The translations under genes were made by a program, and so were the position numbers. From positions 248,001-312,000 of the forward strand of contig NADL03000859.1 of NCBI GenBank assembly GCA_002205965.3: a DNA stretch of 64,000 nucleotides, read 5' to 3'. The first letter of the stretch is position 1. Each line of letters starts with the position of its first letter. This document shows positions 43,060 to 55,080 of the stretch, piece by piece. This DNA comes from Kappaphycus alvarezii (Eukaryota; Rhodophyta; Florideophyceae; Gigartinales; Solieriaceae). A model generated the notes under the pieces. The model did no database searches, was not told the DNA's origin, and saw only the letters and a program-made list of their open reading frames with translations.

Positions 43060-46000
43060 ATTTACTCAGTATCTAACTGGATAGTTCACTGCGATCACGT
43101 GCAGTGGAGCCCGAGAGATGATGGCCATGGCCACTGATGACCACAGAGGACAACTGATGCGCTGGTGGATGCGTGTGAGAATCGTAGCTGCGGTGGTATG
43201 GTAGCGGGCCGCAATGCGTGGAATGTGAGTACATTCCACGCATTGCCTTCTTCAATAAACCAAAAAGTGTCCGGTGATGGCGCACCAAGTGAGTCGAAGG
43301 CGAGGGATTGGAAACGGAAGCCCGACTCGCGAGAGTTTTCCAGGGAAGGTACCAGGCGGCGGGAGAGCTTGCGGTCGAGGTCCTGGACCTTGAGTCGGTG
43401 GGCCTGAGCAGCGGCACCTGTGTACGAGGAGACAACGGTGACGTCACAGGCAATAGGCCGCTCTCGGGGTCAAACGGGAGGAAGGGGGATGTGGACAAGG
43501 AGATCTGCTGGGTAGCAGCAAGGATGTTGTGGATTGTGTTGTGTCGGTGGATGCGGCCGAAATCCGAGGGCAGATATCAGTCGCGTGGTCGCCATAGGTA
43601 TTCGGTGCATTCTCACAGTGTTGACCCTGGAGTGTCATCGAATCTGTGTAGACTGGAAGCCCGAAGTGTCGACGCAGCATTATGCTCCAATGTGCAGCAG
43701 AGACTTTCGATGCCGATGTCGGATGCGCCTGGAGGAAGACGGCGGCAGCAGTGTTTCGAAAGGCTAGGCCGCGTATCCGGCGGCGAGTGCGTTGCGCACT
43801 GTGAGCAGATGGGGTGCGTATATTTTCCCATAGAGCATCTTCCCAGAACACCTTGACCCTGGCCTCTTGCTGCACCCTATTTGATTATGTATGAAGGTTG
43901 CCGGGTATGGCAGCAAGGGTGGCAGGGTCATGGGTGCCTAGGTCGTTGTGCACAGGGTTGCCACTTACGTGGCAACCAAAGTCTGGCAGCGATGATCGGG
44001 CTTGAGCGAGAAGGAAAGACCGATCCACGCGGAACCGTTTTCCCAGGAGAGCCATTGATGTTTCGGTGGCACGTTCCTGTCCGCTGAAGAGCAGGGACAG
44101 CTTCCAGGAGGCTGGCGGCAACAGCGGCAGGTAGAAACGGAGCGAGCAGCGAGAAACCTTGATCTCCAAGGCGTAGCGGGAGACACACTTGGTCCCACGC
44201 ATCGTCCGAGAGGGCGACATTATGGAGGGACGTGTATGTCGAGCTCTGTGGCAAATCAAACTCGACCGCAGGATCGCCGGAGTGTGCGTGGTCGGCCAGC
44301 TTGGCCGCATGATTGACCCGGCACGCCGTAGCACATAGGCGACGCATATGAAACCGGGCCCGGGGATCCCGGGGGGATCCCGGACTTGTTCGAGAAGATG
44401 CAATACGCTGCTCCGTAGGAAAGCTTTGGTCAAGGTGGAGTTACCTATGGGAGCGCCCAGCAGCTCGAAACCATCTCAGGAGCACTCCGAGAGCGGGAAT
44501 TCCGCCAGGAAAACCGCTCGGTCCGTGGCCGCCGAGTTGGCCAGTAGATGCGTGTCTTCGTCGCGTTGACAAACAGCCTACGGGCCGAAGCGATTGAACA
44601 GACGCAGGACGCGGCGAAGACCATCAAGCGTCCCCATGACGGTGCCGTCATCCGCGTACCACTGGATGAGAATTATGCCCTCCTCAGCTGCAATCCGCGG
44701 GAGAAGCGGCTGGATCGTAAGTGGGGAAAGCAGCATGCTCGCCGGGTCACCCTGTTGCGTGCCCTGAGCACTGCGGTTTGGGATGAGCAAGGGTGGCTGC
44801 GTGCGACCATAAGGCATGTTCACGAAGCGTGCGAGTTTTGGGGCTCGAGTCGGTAGTAGGTCTAACATCGAATGCCAATCAACACAATTGAAAGCATTGT
44901 GTGCATCAATGAGGAATCTGGCGAGTTGCGGGTGATAGGAGACCTGTTTGAGCATAATTCTAGTATCGTGAACGCTGGCATCGATGCCTGCCTTGATCCC
45001 GTTAGCCGTCTTGAAACGGGCCAAGAACTCACGGGAGGCGTCAATCGCCAAAGGGAGCAGGGTCTTGGAAACTAGGCGCCGGAGGACGGAACCCAATGCG
45101 AATGGCCATATCTTTCCAGGCTTTGGCTGGATGGGTAGCAGGGTGGCAGCGGAGAGCAGGGGGAGGATGTCATCCGGGAGCTCCCCGTTGGTAATGTGTG
45201 TGACGAGTTTCGTCAGGACGCGGATGCCAGTGACACCACTCTCGGGGCTGATGGAGGTCGTGGCCAGCAGATGGAACCATCGGGAGGGCGTACGTTCCGG
45301 GCCTGCGGCAGTATGACGTGGGATGCTGCGTGCAGCCGTGCGACGGCGGCCTCCGTAATGCGCGGGGGGTGGAGGGAGGCTTTCAAGTGGAAGTGGAACA
45401 ATCCGCCGAGCTGGAACAGGGTGGAGGTCACGGAGCTGTGCGATTGTGTCAGGGTCAGGGTCATTGACAACGGCCAGCGGGGAAGCATGAAGGGAGCGCA
45501 CAGCCTTGCCGTAGCGGGCGTTAGCGCACAGTGCCTCCCGCGGCGTGACGGCTTGTCAGGGTTGGCGGGAGGGGAGAGAGCCAGTGTTGAGGCTGTTCGT
45601 GGCCATCCACTCAGCTCGAGCTTGGTGTGCGGCGAGAGCATCACTCCTGAGGGCTCCCCATTGGGAGCTAGTATGGGCGCGTCGAAGCCGTTCGCGCAGG
45701 CCGACCCGCCGACCTTCTTCATGATACCACCCTTCCTCTCTACGCAAGTTGCGACGCATGACCGCGGTACGGAGCACATGCAAGTGCAAGAAGGCGCGAC
45801 GAATGGTCCTTGCATTCGCTGCTGCTTTGACCAGCTTGATGTAGAGAGACTTCAGAATCGATCTACGCTGTGCTCTGCGTCGCTCAGGTGCATCCTGTGC
45901 CATTTCAGCAGTGCAGAAAGTGCGTTCTTCGGCGAACGCCCCCCTGCAAGACGTTGCTTGAAGGTCAATATCACAGAACATGTGTGGCAAGCTTGATTTG

Positions 46001-46116
46001 GCCTCTAAATTTGACGGCATTGCGTGGTTGCTCTGGTGTGATTTTGCTTTTGTAGCTGAAAGAAAAGCTTGGGAAGTTCGAGTAGAATTGTCAACTCTTG
46101 TGACTTTACTAAACAC
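43060..46116 (-). mobile_element. RLE-type non-LTR retrotransposon, copy E (nearly full length, broken)
   Basis: Minus order: a basic N-terminal ORF (46116-45556, RTIRRAFLHLHVLRTAVMRR). RT (45501-44578) comes next: KIWPFALGSVLRRLV, LIDAHNAFNCVDW (motif A), GTQQGDPASMLLSPL and IQWYADDGTVMG (dyad intact). The thumb (44.4-43.9 kb) follows. Then come RIRGLAFRNTAAAVFLQAHP and a finger region (GDHATDICP, 43875-43444), and the endonuclease end near 43.1 kb. A tail related to that of copy D lies at 43090-43030. Frames change at least four times. It stops about 90 bp short of the aminotransferase stop codon. A 16-bp perfect hairpin sits in its 3' part. Confidence 0.75.
43211..43246 (-). repeat. Perfect 16-bp hairpin in 3' part of copy E
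   Basis: GCAATGCGTGGAATGT (43211-43226) and ACATTCCACGCATTGC (43231-43246) are exact reverse complements around the 4-nt loop GAGT. It lies about 150 bp from the 3' end of the element. Confidence 0.9.
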
Positions 46117-46206
46117 TCAAGTTCTCATGGCTGTCCCTGTACGTTCTGACTGCCATACGATGTGTTTGATACACACCGGCGGGTGTAGCATGAAACTTCC
46201 AGTACA

Positions 46207-47547
46207 CTACACAGCGTACCCTTGTAAAGAGAGCGCCTCCTCAAATGCTGCCAACAGTGTGCAGACCACATCCATTCTCGAGTTATAGCCCATTAAGCCT
46301 ACGCGCCATACCTTTCCGGCTAGGTCACCCAGTCCGTTCCCGATCTCAATTTCGTATTTGTCCAAAAGATGCTTCGTCACGGCCTTTGGATCTATTCCGG
46401 CCGGGACTTTCACGGTTGTTAGACTCGGAAGGCGATGTTCCTTTGCAACCAAGCACTGAAGGCCCAGCTTCTCGAGACCTTCCCAGAAAGCTTCGGCAAC
46501 TGCTCGATGCCGCGACCAGCGATTCTCCAGACCCTCCTCCGACACTATCGTAAGCGCCTCACGAATAGCGTACACCATCGATATCGGCGCCGTATGATGA
46601 TATGACCTAGTCGCCCCTTTGCCGCCTACTAAGTAACTAGCGACCATTTTCATATCAAGGTACCAGTTTGGGACCTTATCTGTCCTCGCCATGAGTTTTG
46701 TCATGGCTCTGGCCGACATTGTCAGCGGAGCTACCCCTGGCGGACAGCTGAGACATTTCTGCGTGCCAGCATATGCGGCGTCGACGCCCCACTTGTCAAG
46801 GTGGCAAGGAACTCCGGAGATGCTTGTCACGCAATCTGCAACAAGGAGCGCACCATTGTCATGGCAAAGTTGACCAACTCCTTCTAACGGCTGCGCAGCT
46901 CCGGTTGATGTCTCGGCGTGAACAAGAGCAACAACTGCCGGCTTGTGCTCCTCCACGGCGGCTTTGATCTGCTCAAAGGAGAACACAGTACCCCAGTCCG
47001 TGGTGATTGTGACAACCTCACCCTTGTACCGTTCTGCCATGTCGCACAGGCGCTTACCAAAGTAGCCATTACAGCCGATTAATACCTTGTCTCCCGGCTC
47101 AACTAGATTGGCAATTATTGCTTCCATCGCCGCCGATCCAGTTCCCGAAACGGGAATTGTAAATTCGTTATTGGTCTGCCACGCATATCGGAGCAGGGAT
47201 TTCACATCCTCCATCATGGCAATAAAGGCAGGGTCAAGGTGACCGATTTCAGGAAGAGCCATCGCACTGTGCACCCGAGGATGCGCATTTCCAGGGCCTG
47301 GGCCGCAGAGTAGGCGATGGGGAGGGTTCAACTGACCAAACACAGGGGGCGCGGGGATCGCTGTGCACTCATAGTCAGTGAGAGGGCCTGATAATCCTTC
47401 TGTTGAACCCATGGAGACTGGTAAAACACAACGAAAAGATGGATTGATAATCGCTGCAAGGTGACGGTTGTTGGTGGGAGTGGAAGAGAGGAACAAGGCG
47501 GGAGAAGGCGGCAGTGGATCAAGCGGGTTGTCAAGAGGAATTGGCAC
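46207..47547 (-). CDS. AGXT: Alanine/serine-glyoxylate aminotransferase (class V)
   Basis: This PLP enzyme transfers an amino group from alanine or serine to glyoxylate, yielding glycine. It is the photorespiratory/glyoxylate-detoxifying step in peroxisomes or mitochondria. The 446-residue ORF has the full fold: LLCGPGPGNAHPRV (residues 79-92), the PLP-phosphate loop GTGSAAMEA (135-143), VHAETSTG (209-216), the PLP Asp in VADCVTS (about 238) and the Schiff-base Lys in GTQKCLSCPPG (Lys264). A C-terminal domain ends WRVGLMGYNSRMDVV. The core starts near residue 75. The N-terminus is about 45-70 residues longer than bacterial homologues, and a second Met at residue 46 (MGSTEG) is an alternative start. 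The extension is Pro/Ser-rich with few charges, so organelle targeting is possible but unproven. No C-terminal SKL-like tripeptide (it ends YAV). The gene is intact and intronless, next to the HECT gene on the same strand. Confidence 0.9.
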   Translation of the reverse strand: MPIPLDNPLDPLPPSPALFLSSTPTNNRHLAAIINPSFRCVLPVSMGSTEGLSGPLTDYECTAIPAPPVFGQLNPPHRLLCGPGPGNAHPRVHSAMALPEIGHLDPAFIAMMEDVKSLLRYAWQTNNEFTIPVSGTGSAAMEAIIANLVEPGDKVLIGCNGYFGKRLCDMAERYKGEVVTITTDWGTVFSFEQIKAAVEEHKPAVVALVHAETSTGAAQPLEGVGQLCHDNGALLVADCVTSISGVPCHLDKWGVDAAYAGTQKCLSCPPGVAPLTMSARAMTKLMARTDKVPNWYLDMKMVASYLVGGKGATRSYHHTAPISMVYAIREALTIVSEEGLENRWSRHRAVAEAFWEGLEKLGLQCLVAKEHRLPSLTTVKVPAGIDPKAVTKHLLDKYEIEIGNGLGDLAGKVWRVGLMGYNSRMDVVCTLLAAFEEALSLQGYAV

Positions 47548-47941
47548 GTATTAATACGGCGAAAAAAGTGGATTAGAATCCTGCGGACAGCGTTACTTTG
47601 CTACAGAAAGCTCCCATTGGAGTGTGGCAGTAGCTAATAATTTGACTGTTCAGCTCTGAGGCACTCGGGAGTGCATTTGTGGACCTACATAATCTGGCAA
47701 CTCTGATTGACGCTTTCTCGTCCATTCATTCTTTAGGTGGCTCTCGCAAATACTGCACTGACTCACGGACTATTTGTGGTACAGTATCATCGAGGGATGT
47801 ACGAGACATTAACATACCTAGCCCGTGGCGCCTATTAAATGCATCCCTTAGAGAGGTACCATCGTGGCGTCAAAGGGTTTTTATTTGGGCAGAATTTCAC
47901 TGCGCCATTGCGCGCAAGTATGAATGGGTCTAGTTGTCATG
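47548..47941. promoter_or_regulatory. Intergenic spacer between HECT stop and aminotransferase start
   Basis: This roughly 390-bp spacer must hold the 3' end of the ligase gene and the promoter of the aminotransferase gene (both minus). I see no clear TATA box or AATAAA. A short plus-strand ORF in it has no recognisable features. Confidence 0.4.
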
Positions 47942-50900
47942 CTATGACAAGTGAAATGCTCCTTGACCTTCTGAAATCGCGTAACGCAGTTGCTTTCTTG
48001 TGATTTCACGCGAGCTGTAATCCGGAAGCTTAAAGTAATTCGTGCAAGTCATCACGGTCGGTAGGGCTCTCGTCGGGGGAACGCCCTTCTTCAGGGGTTC
48101 GTCTAACTATGGTGAGAGGGGGTCGCAAATTACCCAAGCCACCCACGGGAAGCGCTGGAGACCCAGTAGCAAACAAGACAAATTGCTGCTGCTCAGAATG
48201 CTTCAATTCCGATAACACATGGAGGAAGTTCAACACCGCTCTGCTTTCATGGCTGTAACCGTGATCGCACTTTGTAGTCTGGATCAGGAACTCAACACTC
48301 CACTTTTCGAACGACGGCCCACAGACTAGCATCTCTATTTCTTTTTCGTCGAAAGAGAGCAAACCTCTCACATCCAGTACGTAATTCATTCCGCGAAGGA
48401 GAGCCTCCACTTGTCGATGTACACCTCGAAACAAAACATGGTACAATATTCGACGAACGAACTCCTCAGCGTTATCTCCAGTGACCTCCACCTCTGCCCC
48501 ATTCGCAATTAATTCTTGATCGTCTTCACCTGGAAGAACAAATGTCAGACAAAGACTGGACACGGAATCACGTCTCCCGTTGTGAATCATGTCCAATATT
48601 GAGTGAAGAGAACTCGCAAGCTGAGGGTCAACATTCTCCAGTAATTTCATTACAGATTTTCCACTGGTGTACAGTTCCCAGGCACGCGCACGGCCGGCAT
48701 CATCAAATGCATCTACAAGGAACTTGGTGGGAATCCGCACACTGTTGTTCACGATGATGTTGTCGTTCGCGCGGGAAAATTTCACTCTCTCATCATAAAC
48801 CCGGCAGTACGCGAGAATGAGACTACACATGGCCTTCGAGAATCGTAAGTCAAGGAGTCGCCCATCCATAATGGCCTTCCCAACAAGACGCCCAACGAAC
48901 GCAAATAACGCTGCACTCTTCACATGAACTCCTGTAAAAGAACCTGCCGAGCTACCAGGGAGACAGGACGGAAACAGACCATTTCCTGTTGGTACTATAT
49001 ACGGAAATTTCTCTTCGGTTATCGTGATTGGTAATTTATCTTGTCGGGAAGCCGGGGTCTTCAACACGCGCCTTCTCCGCGCACTGCCCGTTGCAATTTG
49101 AACACACTCAGCAGTAATGTGAGGGCTTGTAGAGATTGAGCCACCTTGGCTATCACCTGAAAACAAGGACTTCGAATGGGAGGGCACAGCGCTTCTCCAG
49201 AGACCAAGATATGCTTTCTGGAGCTCTCTCGATGCCAATGTGTAAAACTCGAGTGTTGGTCCAAGTCCGGTTCCGACCTCATGGAAAAACTGCACCTCCA
49301 GTATTGTACTGTGATTTGCGTACAAACTCATGACCTTAATTGCTGACTCGAGTATACGATCTCGGTGAATACGAACCTTCTGTCTCCGAATACGCCCAAT
49401 TCTGGTTTCCTGATCCCTACCACCCTGTGAGCCTAGCTGAAGTACGGAGGAAGGCCCTGAATTTCCCACTCGATCTTGCATCAAATGCAATGCTCTCGCT
49501 ATGCCAAGAGATGTGGATTGAAAAAATAGTCTCCTAACGTGAAACGGGATGAGGAAAGACGCGTTACGCGACAAAGAAAAACACCAATCAGGGACCACGT
49601 TTCCGCACAGCACTAATGGATTTGACAGCTGATGCATGAGCTTCGCGCTGACCTCATTGCTGTGAAATTGGATATCAACATCCCCATCCAGACAAAGTGT
49701 AGTATTAGGTCCATGTCCGTTTTCAATTGGACGCTTACTCATCTGTAAATACATCCAACGCAATTCCCTTAGGAACTCTATAACGCATGCCATCGATTGT
49801 GGCACGTCGGAGAGTACTAGTCTTTGAGAAGCCGAAATCACTTGATCTGATATGTCAAAGTGAGCGTAAGCCCTTATCTGAGGATCTAGCCTAGCAGGAA
49901 CGCTCGACGAGGAGGCCCCAGCTCGGGTCCTCTGGCGGTGTTCAATCAGTCTTTGAGATCTCCTTACGCGGCTGGGCAATTCCCTGACATTAGTTGCCAC
50001 AGATGACTCAACTGCATTGCGAGGGCTTCGATGTACTCGAGAAACTCTGGAATCTAAAGAATCTCTTTTGGTCTCTGCCGCACTGTACATTAGCGTATGC
50101 ACGTTAGACCACAAATGGTGTCCGATGCCTTGTTTTCGCGAAGAGCTCTGCATAACTGCACTCAGAATCGTGCGATCATGAGGAACTACCTTCCCATTCA
50201 TGGTAAATGTGAGCCGGGTCGGAGCCACATTAGGAGCTTCATTTCCAAATTGATTCCCCGTTTGGCCCAAGAGCAAACTTCGAGACTTTGCATCAAGCTG
50301 AGAAATCCGGTCCATCGAAGTTGAGGGATTTCCGGCTAGTGCGGCAGCGTACGATTGAGAATTCCATGTACGGTCAGAGCCATGTCTAGACGCTATGCCT
50401 CCACGACGTTCTACAGCGGACTGAGCACCATCGGAAGTAAACAAAGACCTTGATGGGGCTTGGTCAAGATCCTCATGATGAAGCTCGAGAGGAGGAAGTG
50501 CCACAGCCGATTGTTCCACCTCGAAGGCTGCCTGACCTTGTTCCTGATTAGCATTGTCTCCAGGTTCCAGTCCAATTATCTCTTCTTCACCAGAACTCAC
50601 CTCATCGTCCGATGGATTAATGTTTTGGTCCCCACTGTAATCATGAATTTCTTCCGCAGCACCATCCTGCGACCCATCGAAGCTCTGTGCCGCACGGTCC
50701 GCGTCTTGACCTACCAATGCATTCTGGGGCGGCATGGCATTATTAGGTTCACCTGAATTTTGGTTCCCTGTACCGATGCGGTCTACACTCGAGCAGCCAT
50801 GACCGCTTTGATCTCTAGTACGTCCATGTCTCAAGTGCGGAAGTGCAGAGCCATCTCCGTTTTGTCTCTCAACCCTTGCAACCCTGGGCCATAGAAAATC

Positions 50901-53900
50901 TTCAACACTACCTATTGTCGCCAATGGTTCAATGAGTACAACCTGATGACAGTAGTCGCGCAAAGGAGCAAGAGATTCTTCTTCGGATTTCCGAAGTCGC
51001 AGTTTGAGAGGCTGTGCTAGTTGCCTTAGGCCAGAGCTTACTGCAACCTGAGAATCAACCGATGATATTTCAACGGCAGGTGAAGAAAAATTTTCCTCAA
51101 AGGATAATACTCCCAACGAAAGCTGCACAAGCAAGGCAAATGCTCCTTTTCCGACATCCTGATTTAGGGCCTTGATCAGATATGTGAGTCTTCTCGACCG
51201 CAGGCGTATGTCTGCGGGATTAAGGTACTCGACAAGGGACCCGATAACCCCGCTCTTGGATAATTCGAACACGGATAGTTTTCCGGGTGAGGAAAGCAAA
51301 TGAACTAGACTGGAGAGCTCTTGTCTACCAACAGCTTCGTCTGAACCGGAATGATCTGGGCATTCCTGAAGTTTCTTACAAATTTTTGAGAGACTTGCGA
51401 GTCTCGTATTTCGCAGAACATTCTTATCAACATGCAAGTCTCTATTAGCCCCGAGATGGTCTCTCAAAATCGAACGGGCGACTTCCCGTAACACTGTCGG
51501 ATAGTGAGAATCACTGATTCGAAAATCAAGCTCTCTGGCGTCATGTCTCTGTGAGGTTGGCAGAGGTTGCCCCCTTGCCACTCTGGATGAGTTACCTGTC
51601 TGATGCGCGGCCACTATATTCCACACGGAGCTTTCGCGGTGCGGTAACTCTGACGTAGATGAACTGGCATTTTGCGGTAAAGTGGAGCGATCGACTTGAA
51701 ACTGAGATTGTGAAATTCGACCCTCTCGAAGCGTGTCGATACCAACCGAACCTTCCTCTTCGCTAAATTCAACACGCAGAGGGCACGCTGCTATCCTAAT
51801 GATTTCGTGCACTACACCCTCTCGAATAAACAGCTCTCGAAAACATGGCAACGTTTCCAAAACTGAACTGGCCATAGAAAGTCCAACCAAAGTTTCACAA
51901 TGCGACCGATTGACTCGCAATAATCCTGCCACAAATGGACTGAACTGGATACCATCCGGAAGGCTAGCTCCATCTATAGCTTTTCGATCAACCCCTCCCA
52001 CAACTTCAGCGAACACGTCCTTTGTAGATATCGCAATGAACTTTAACATCACTTTCAACGCCCCTCGTGTTGCGATGATATCTGCTGCTGAATTCGAGAA
52101 CTTCATTAGGGTTGGAAGCAAGCACCTCCCGAAGAATGCGAGCGGAGAAGGGTCCCGTCTCAGCTCGTTTCGACGATTCTCTTCCACATGTGCCAGGGCT
52201 ACCGGTAAGTTTTCGTTCTGGTGTCTGCGACGAGATCGGACTTGTGACAGGGTGTCATCCAGCTCTGGGATATCTGGAAGCAAACTATCCACCAAAACAA
52301 GACAATCCGCAACGTGACCCATTGCGTTCGAGCCAAGTCGCTCCTTCAATTTCAGAATCAGCTCTTGAGTAGCGAGGATCTGCATGCCAAGGGCGGCATT
52401 TCCACGGGAGATGATTGCAAGCAAATGAAATGCTGACGAGAATGATTCAGACGCCAAAGATGGTGCGGTAGGAAGGACGATTAGTCTGAGAATCTTGTGG
52501 ATAAGGGATCCTTGCTTCCCGCATAGAAGTTCGAGCTTTGCGGGGGCGCATTGCAGAGACTGTGCTAGCCTTCGATAGCCGAGGATAACAGACTCCCGAA
52601 TTCGTTGATCTTCCGATTCAAGAAGCCTCATCATGATTGGTAATACATCTGACATCATACCGATCGTCTCCGCTCGAGGAAGCCTGCACAGGTTGCACGC
52701 AGTATCTACCGCCACACGTTGAACTCCAATTGAGAAAAAGTCAATGAAAGATAAAACGGCTTGAAAACCATGCGCCGCAACGATTTGGTGGGGGTAATCA
52801 ACACTAAGCTTTCGCAAAGCGTACAGAGATTGCTCGGCTAGGTCAATGTACTCTATGGATAACAGGTTCTGACACAATGGCCCTGCAGCACCATGACTAG
52901 CAATCGAGGATGATGACGAGGGCAACGCTTCCATCATGTGCGTTAACGCTCGAGCAGCTAAAATCTTGGTTTCGACGTTGGTGCCCACACGAAGGATATC
53001 CACGATTGGTGATACGAACATGTTGACAGAAAATGAAACCAGGGATTCCTCAGTCCCAACCGAAAGGAACTCGCACAACTCTGTCAGGGCCTGTAATCGG
53101 TGCCCTTCATTGTCCGTAGCTGATATCATTGACCGCAGTTGTTGCATTCTAGAATGCGATGCTCCAATGTTCCCTGGAAACATATCGTTCAGGTCTGCGC
53201 CAAGACGTTGGAGCAAATTTTGCAACGTATTAGGGGCGGCACGATCGCCGCTCAACGCCCGTGATGCAATATCATCCACTCGAGCTTCTCTGTGGTCCTG
53301 GCTTCGATCTCCCGAGGATGCGTTCGAGTCACCAGCGTCCATATCTCCACGATCGGAGCTTGAAGTTCTAGAACCCGTGACGGCCACGTTAGTAGTCTGC
53401 AGTTGCGGACAATCTCGCGAGTGATGACCTTCGCCTAGGGACGATCGGGGCTTCTTGACAGGGCGATTATTCACAACAGGTGAAACGGAGACAGAAACGG
53501 GTAGAGGGCGAGCGGAGGATGTGAGTCCAGGCCTCCGCCGACGAGATGAACAAGCCACCGGTCGCTCTTCTGTAGATTGTTGAGCTAAGCTTTTTCTAGT
53601 TGAAGATCTTGTGCGTTTCCGGGATACTGGTAACCTCGTGTTGTTAGGCAAGATTGAACTGGCAGACGGAGTTCTTTGGGAAGGCGTTTGGCGAAGAGGT
53701 GATGACGAATCTGAATCGCCACCGGATCGCGCGGTGGATGGTCGTGCAGGTGAAGAATGTCGTCTAGGGCGGCAGGAAAATGGGGTCCGTGAAGAAAGAG
53801 AGGAGATGGTGGCCTCTGGAGTTCTTGAGGAAGAACTGGTGTGGTGTGGAGGGCAGGAGGCGTGGGATCGCAAGCTAGTATTTCGCAGCCTTGTGCGAGA

Positions 53901-54026
53901 TCTTGTCACAGGGTGTTGAGGTATGTCCCTTGAAGAGCCCGGACGAGATGGCCTCGCAGGCGTCGTAGGCCGACGACTTTCTTGTTCGGTGGAAGCAGAG
54001 TCACGTCCTCTTCCCCTCGTCTCCAT
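47942..54026 (-). CDS. UPL3: UPL3/TRIP12-type HECT E3 ubiquitin ligase, C-terminal tail displaced by a 1-base frameshift
   Basis: The single ORF 54026-48030 (1998 codons) has a Ser/Arg/Pro-rich basic N-terminus (about 1-230). Armadillo-type helices follow (about 260-760, from [18 protein letters not shown]). Then come an acidic linker ([12 protein letters not shown]) and the HECT domain from about residue 1550 ([67 protein letters not shown]). The ORF then ends in a non-family tail. In another minus frame the missing end is present and perfect: [16 protein letters not shown] with the catalytic Cys codon at 48046-48044, then [11 protein letters not shown] and TAG at 47944-47942. Moving between frames needs one base removed, and the run of five G at 48075-48079 is the likely site. 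As written the ligase lacks its thioester Cys. An assembly error, polymorphism or pseudogenisation are all possible. The ORF is otherwise pristine, which favours a base-call error. Confidence 0.9.
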
Positions 54027-54488
54027 GCGCTTTCACGACGACCATGCACTGGCAAGGTATCGGAGTTTATGATGAATAGGGAACGAGACCAGCAAAGGGA
54101 CACGGAAATGGCAATGTGCAGCGGAGGTGGAAGGCTGCGATATGTTCTTCCAAACCCAGGCTATGTAGGACAATGGAAGGTGGAGGCTGCTTAAAAAAAT
54201 CGTTGCGCGGTTTCTCGCTGCTACAAATGCATGACTAGGCCGACGGGTAATACCGTATTACTTCAACTATCTTTGCTTACACTGTCAGCTACGCTTGTAC
54301 GCTTCTTATAATACATGAAGTAAAGATGATTATATATAGATGTAATACCGTATACATCAGAAACTAAATGAAATTCAAGGTGATCACTTACTTGGAAGCT
54401 ACAGTACTGTACGGTACTGTACGTTGCTGTGCAGCACTGTCAATGTTCTGCTGTACAGTATCGTACAGGCACACTGGTACTGTACAGT
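54027..54488. promoter_or_regulatory. Upstream region of HECT gene, with GTAC-word cluster
   Basis: This 460-bp stretch separates the HECT start from the copia LTR. It includes two copies of TAATACCGTAT (54249 and 54343), the first within a near-palindrome GTAATACCGTATTAC. A dense series of TACTGTAC/ACAGTA words (54404-54488) ends in the copia target site ACAGT. I identify no core promoter element. Confidence 0.45.
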
Positions 54489-55077
54489 TGTTGGAACAAT
54501 CAGTGTAATGCAAGGGCGACTCAATACCAGAATGGTCTCTGAAAGGGCGAATCAGGATGCAAGACACAAATGCAGAAGGGGACTACATTGACACGCACGC
54601 ATTTGACCGGAATGACCGAACGCAGGCCGGCACGACGAAAGGGCAAGGAATATGAAAAGATGCTCCACACAGTGCACCGGGCAGGAACGAAAGCAGCAGA
54701 AACAGCAAGAACCAAAGAGCCACATAACTCGCTCGAATGAGTAAGAGAGGCAATTGAATCGGACTATGAAGAGCGAAGAGGTGAGAGCAAAAGCAAGCAG
54801 ATCGGAGAACTAAATGCATTCAGGAATGGTAAGAGTGCAACGAAGAGAAAACGCGAAAAGCATAGCACTGGGCCCAGCATAACGCGAACGGTGGAGCTCT
54901 ATAAATGAATAGAGAGAAACTGCCCCAATGCGAAAGCAAGAAGGCGGCACGCCGGCATCTTTGTGCCTAACACCTTGCCATAGCACACCGACGCGACTCT
55001 ACGCTGTGCGACAACCTCCTGTAGTACGTACGCTTACAGCTATCCTTCCTTCGCATCCCCTTGCGGGCCAATCGATA
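54489..55077 (+). repeat. 5' LTR of copia element
   Basis: It starts TGTTGGAACAATC and ends GGCCAATCGATA. TATA-like CTCTATAAATG is at about 54896. Confidence 0.85.
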
Positions 55078-55080
55078 GTT

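Noticed and set aside
48040-48130. A short intron as the cause of the HECT frame change
   Set aside because: The GT...AG pairs I could find give 39, 41 or 14 bases. None is 3n+1, and all are shorter than plausible introns.
51733-52317. 194-codon plus-strand ORF
   Set aside because: Antisense shadow of the HECT ligase armadillo region, with Ser/Thr/Asn-rich composition typical of reverse-frame reading.
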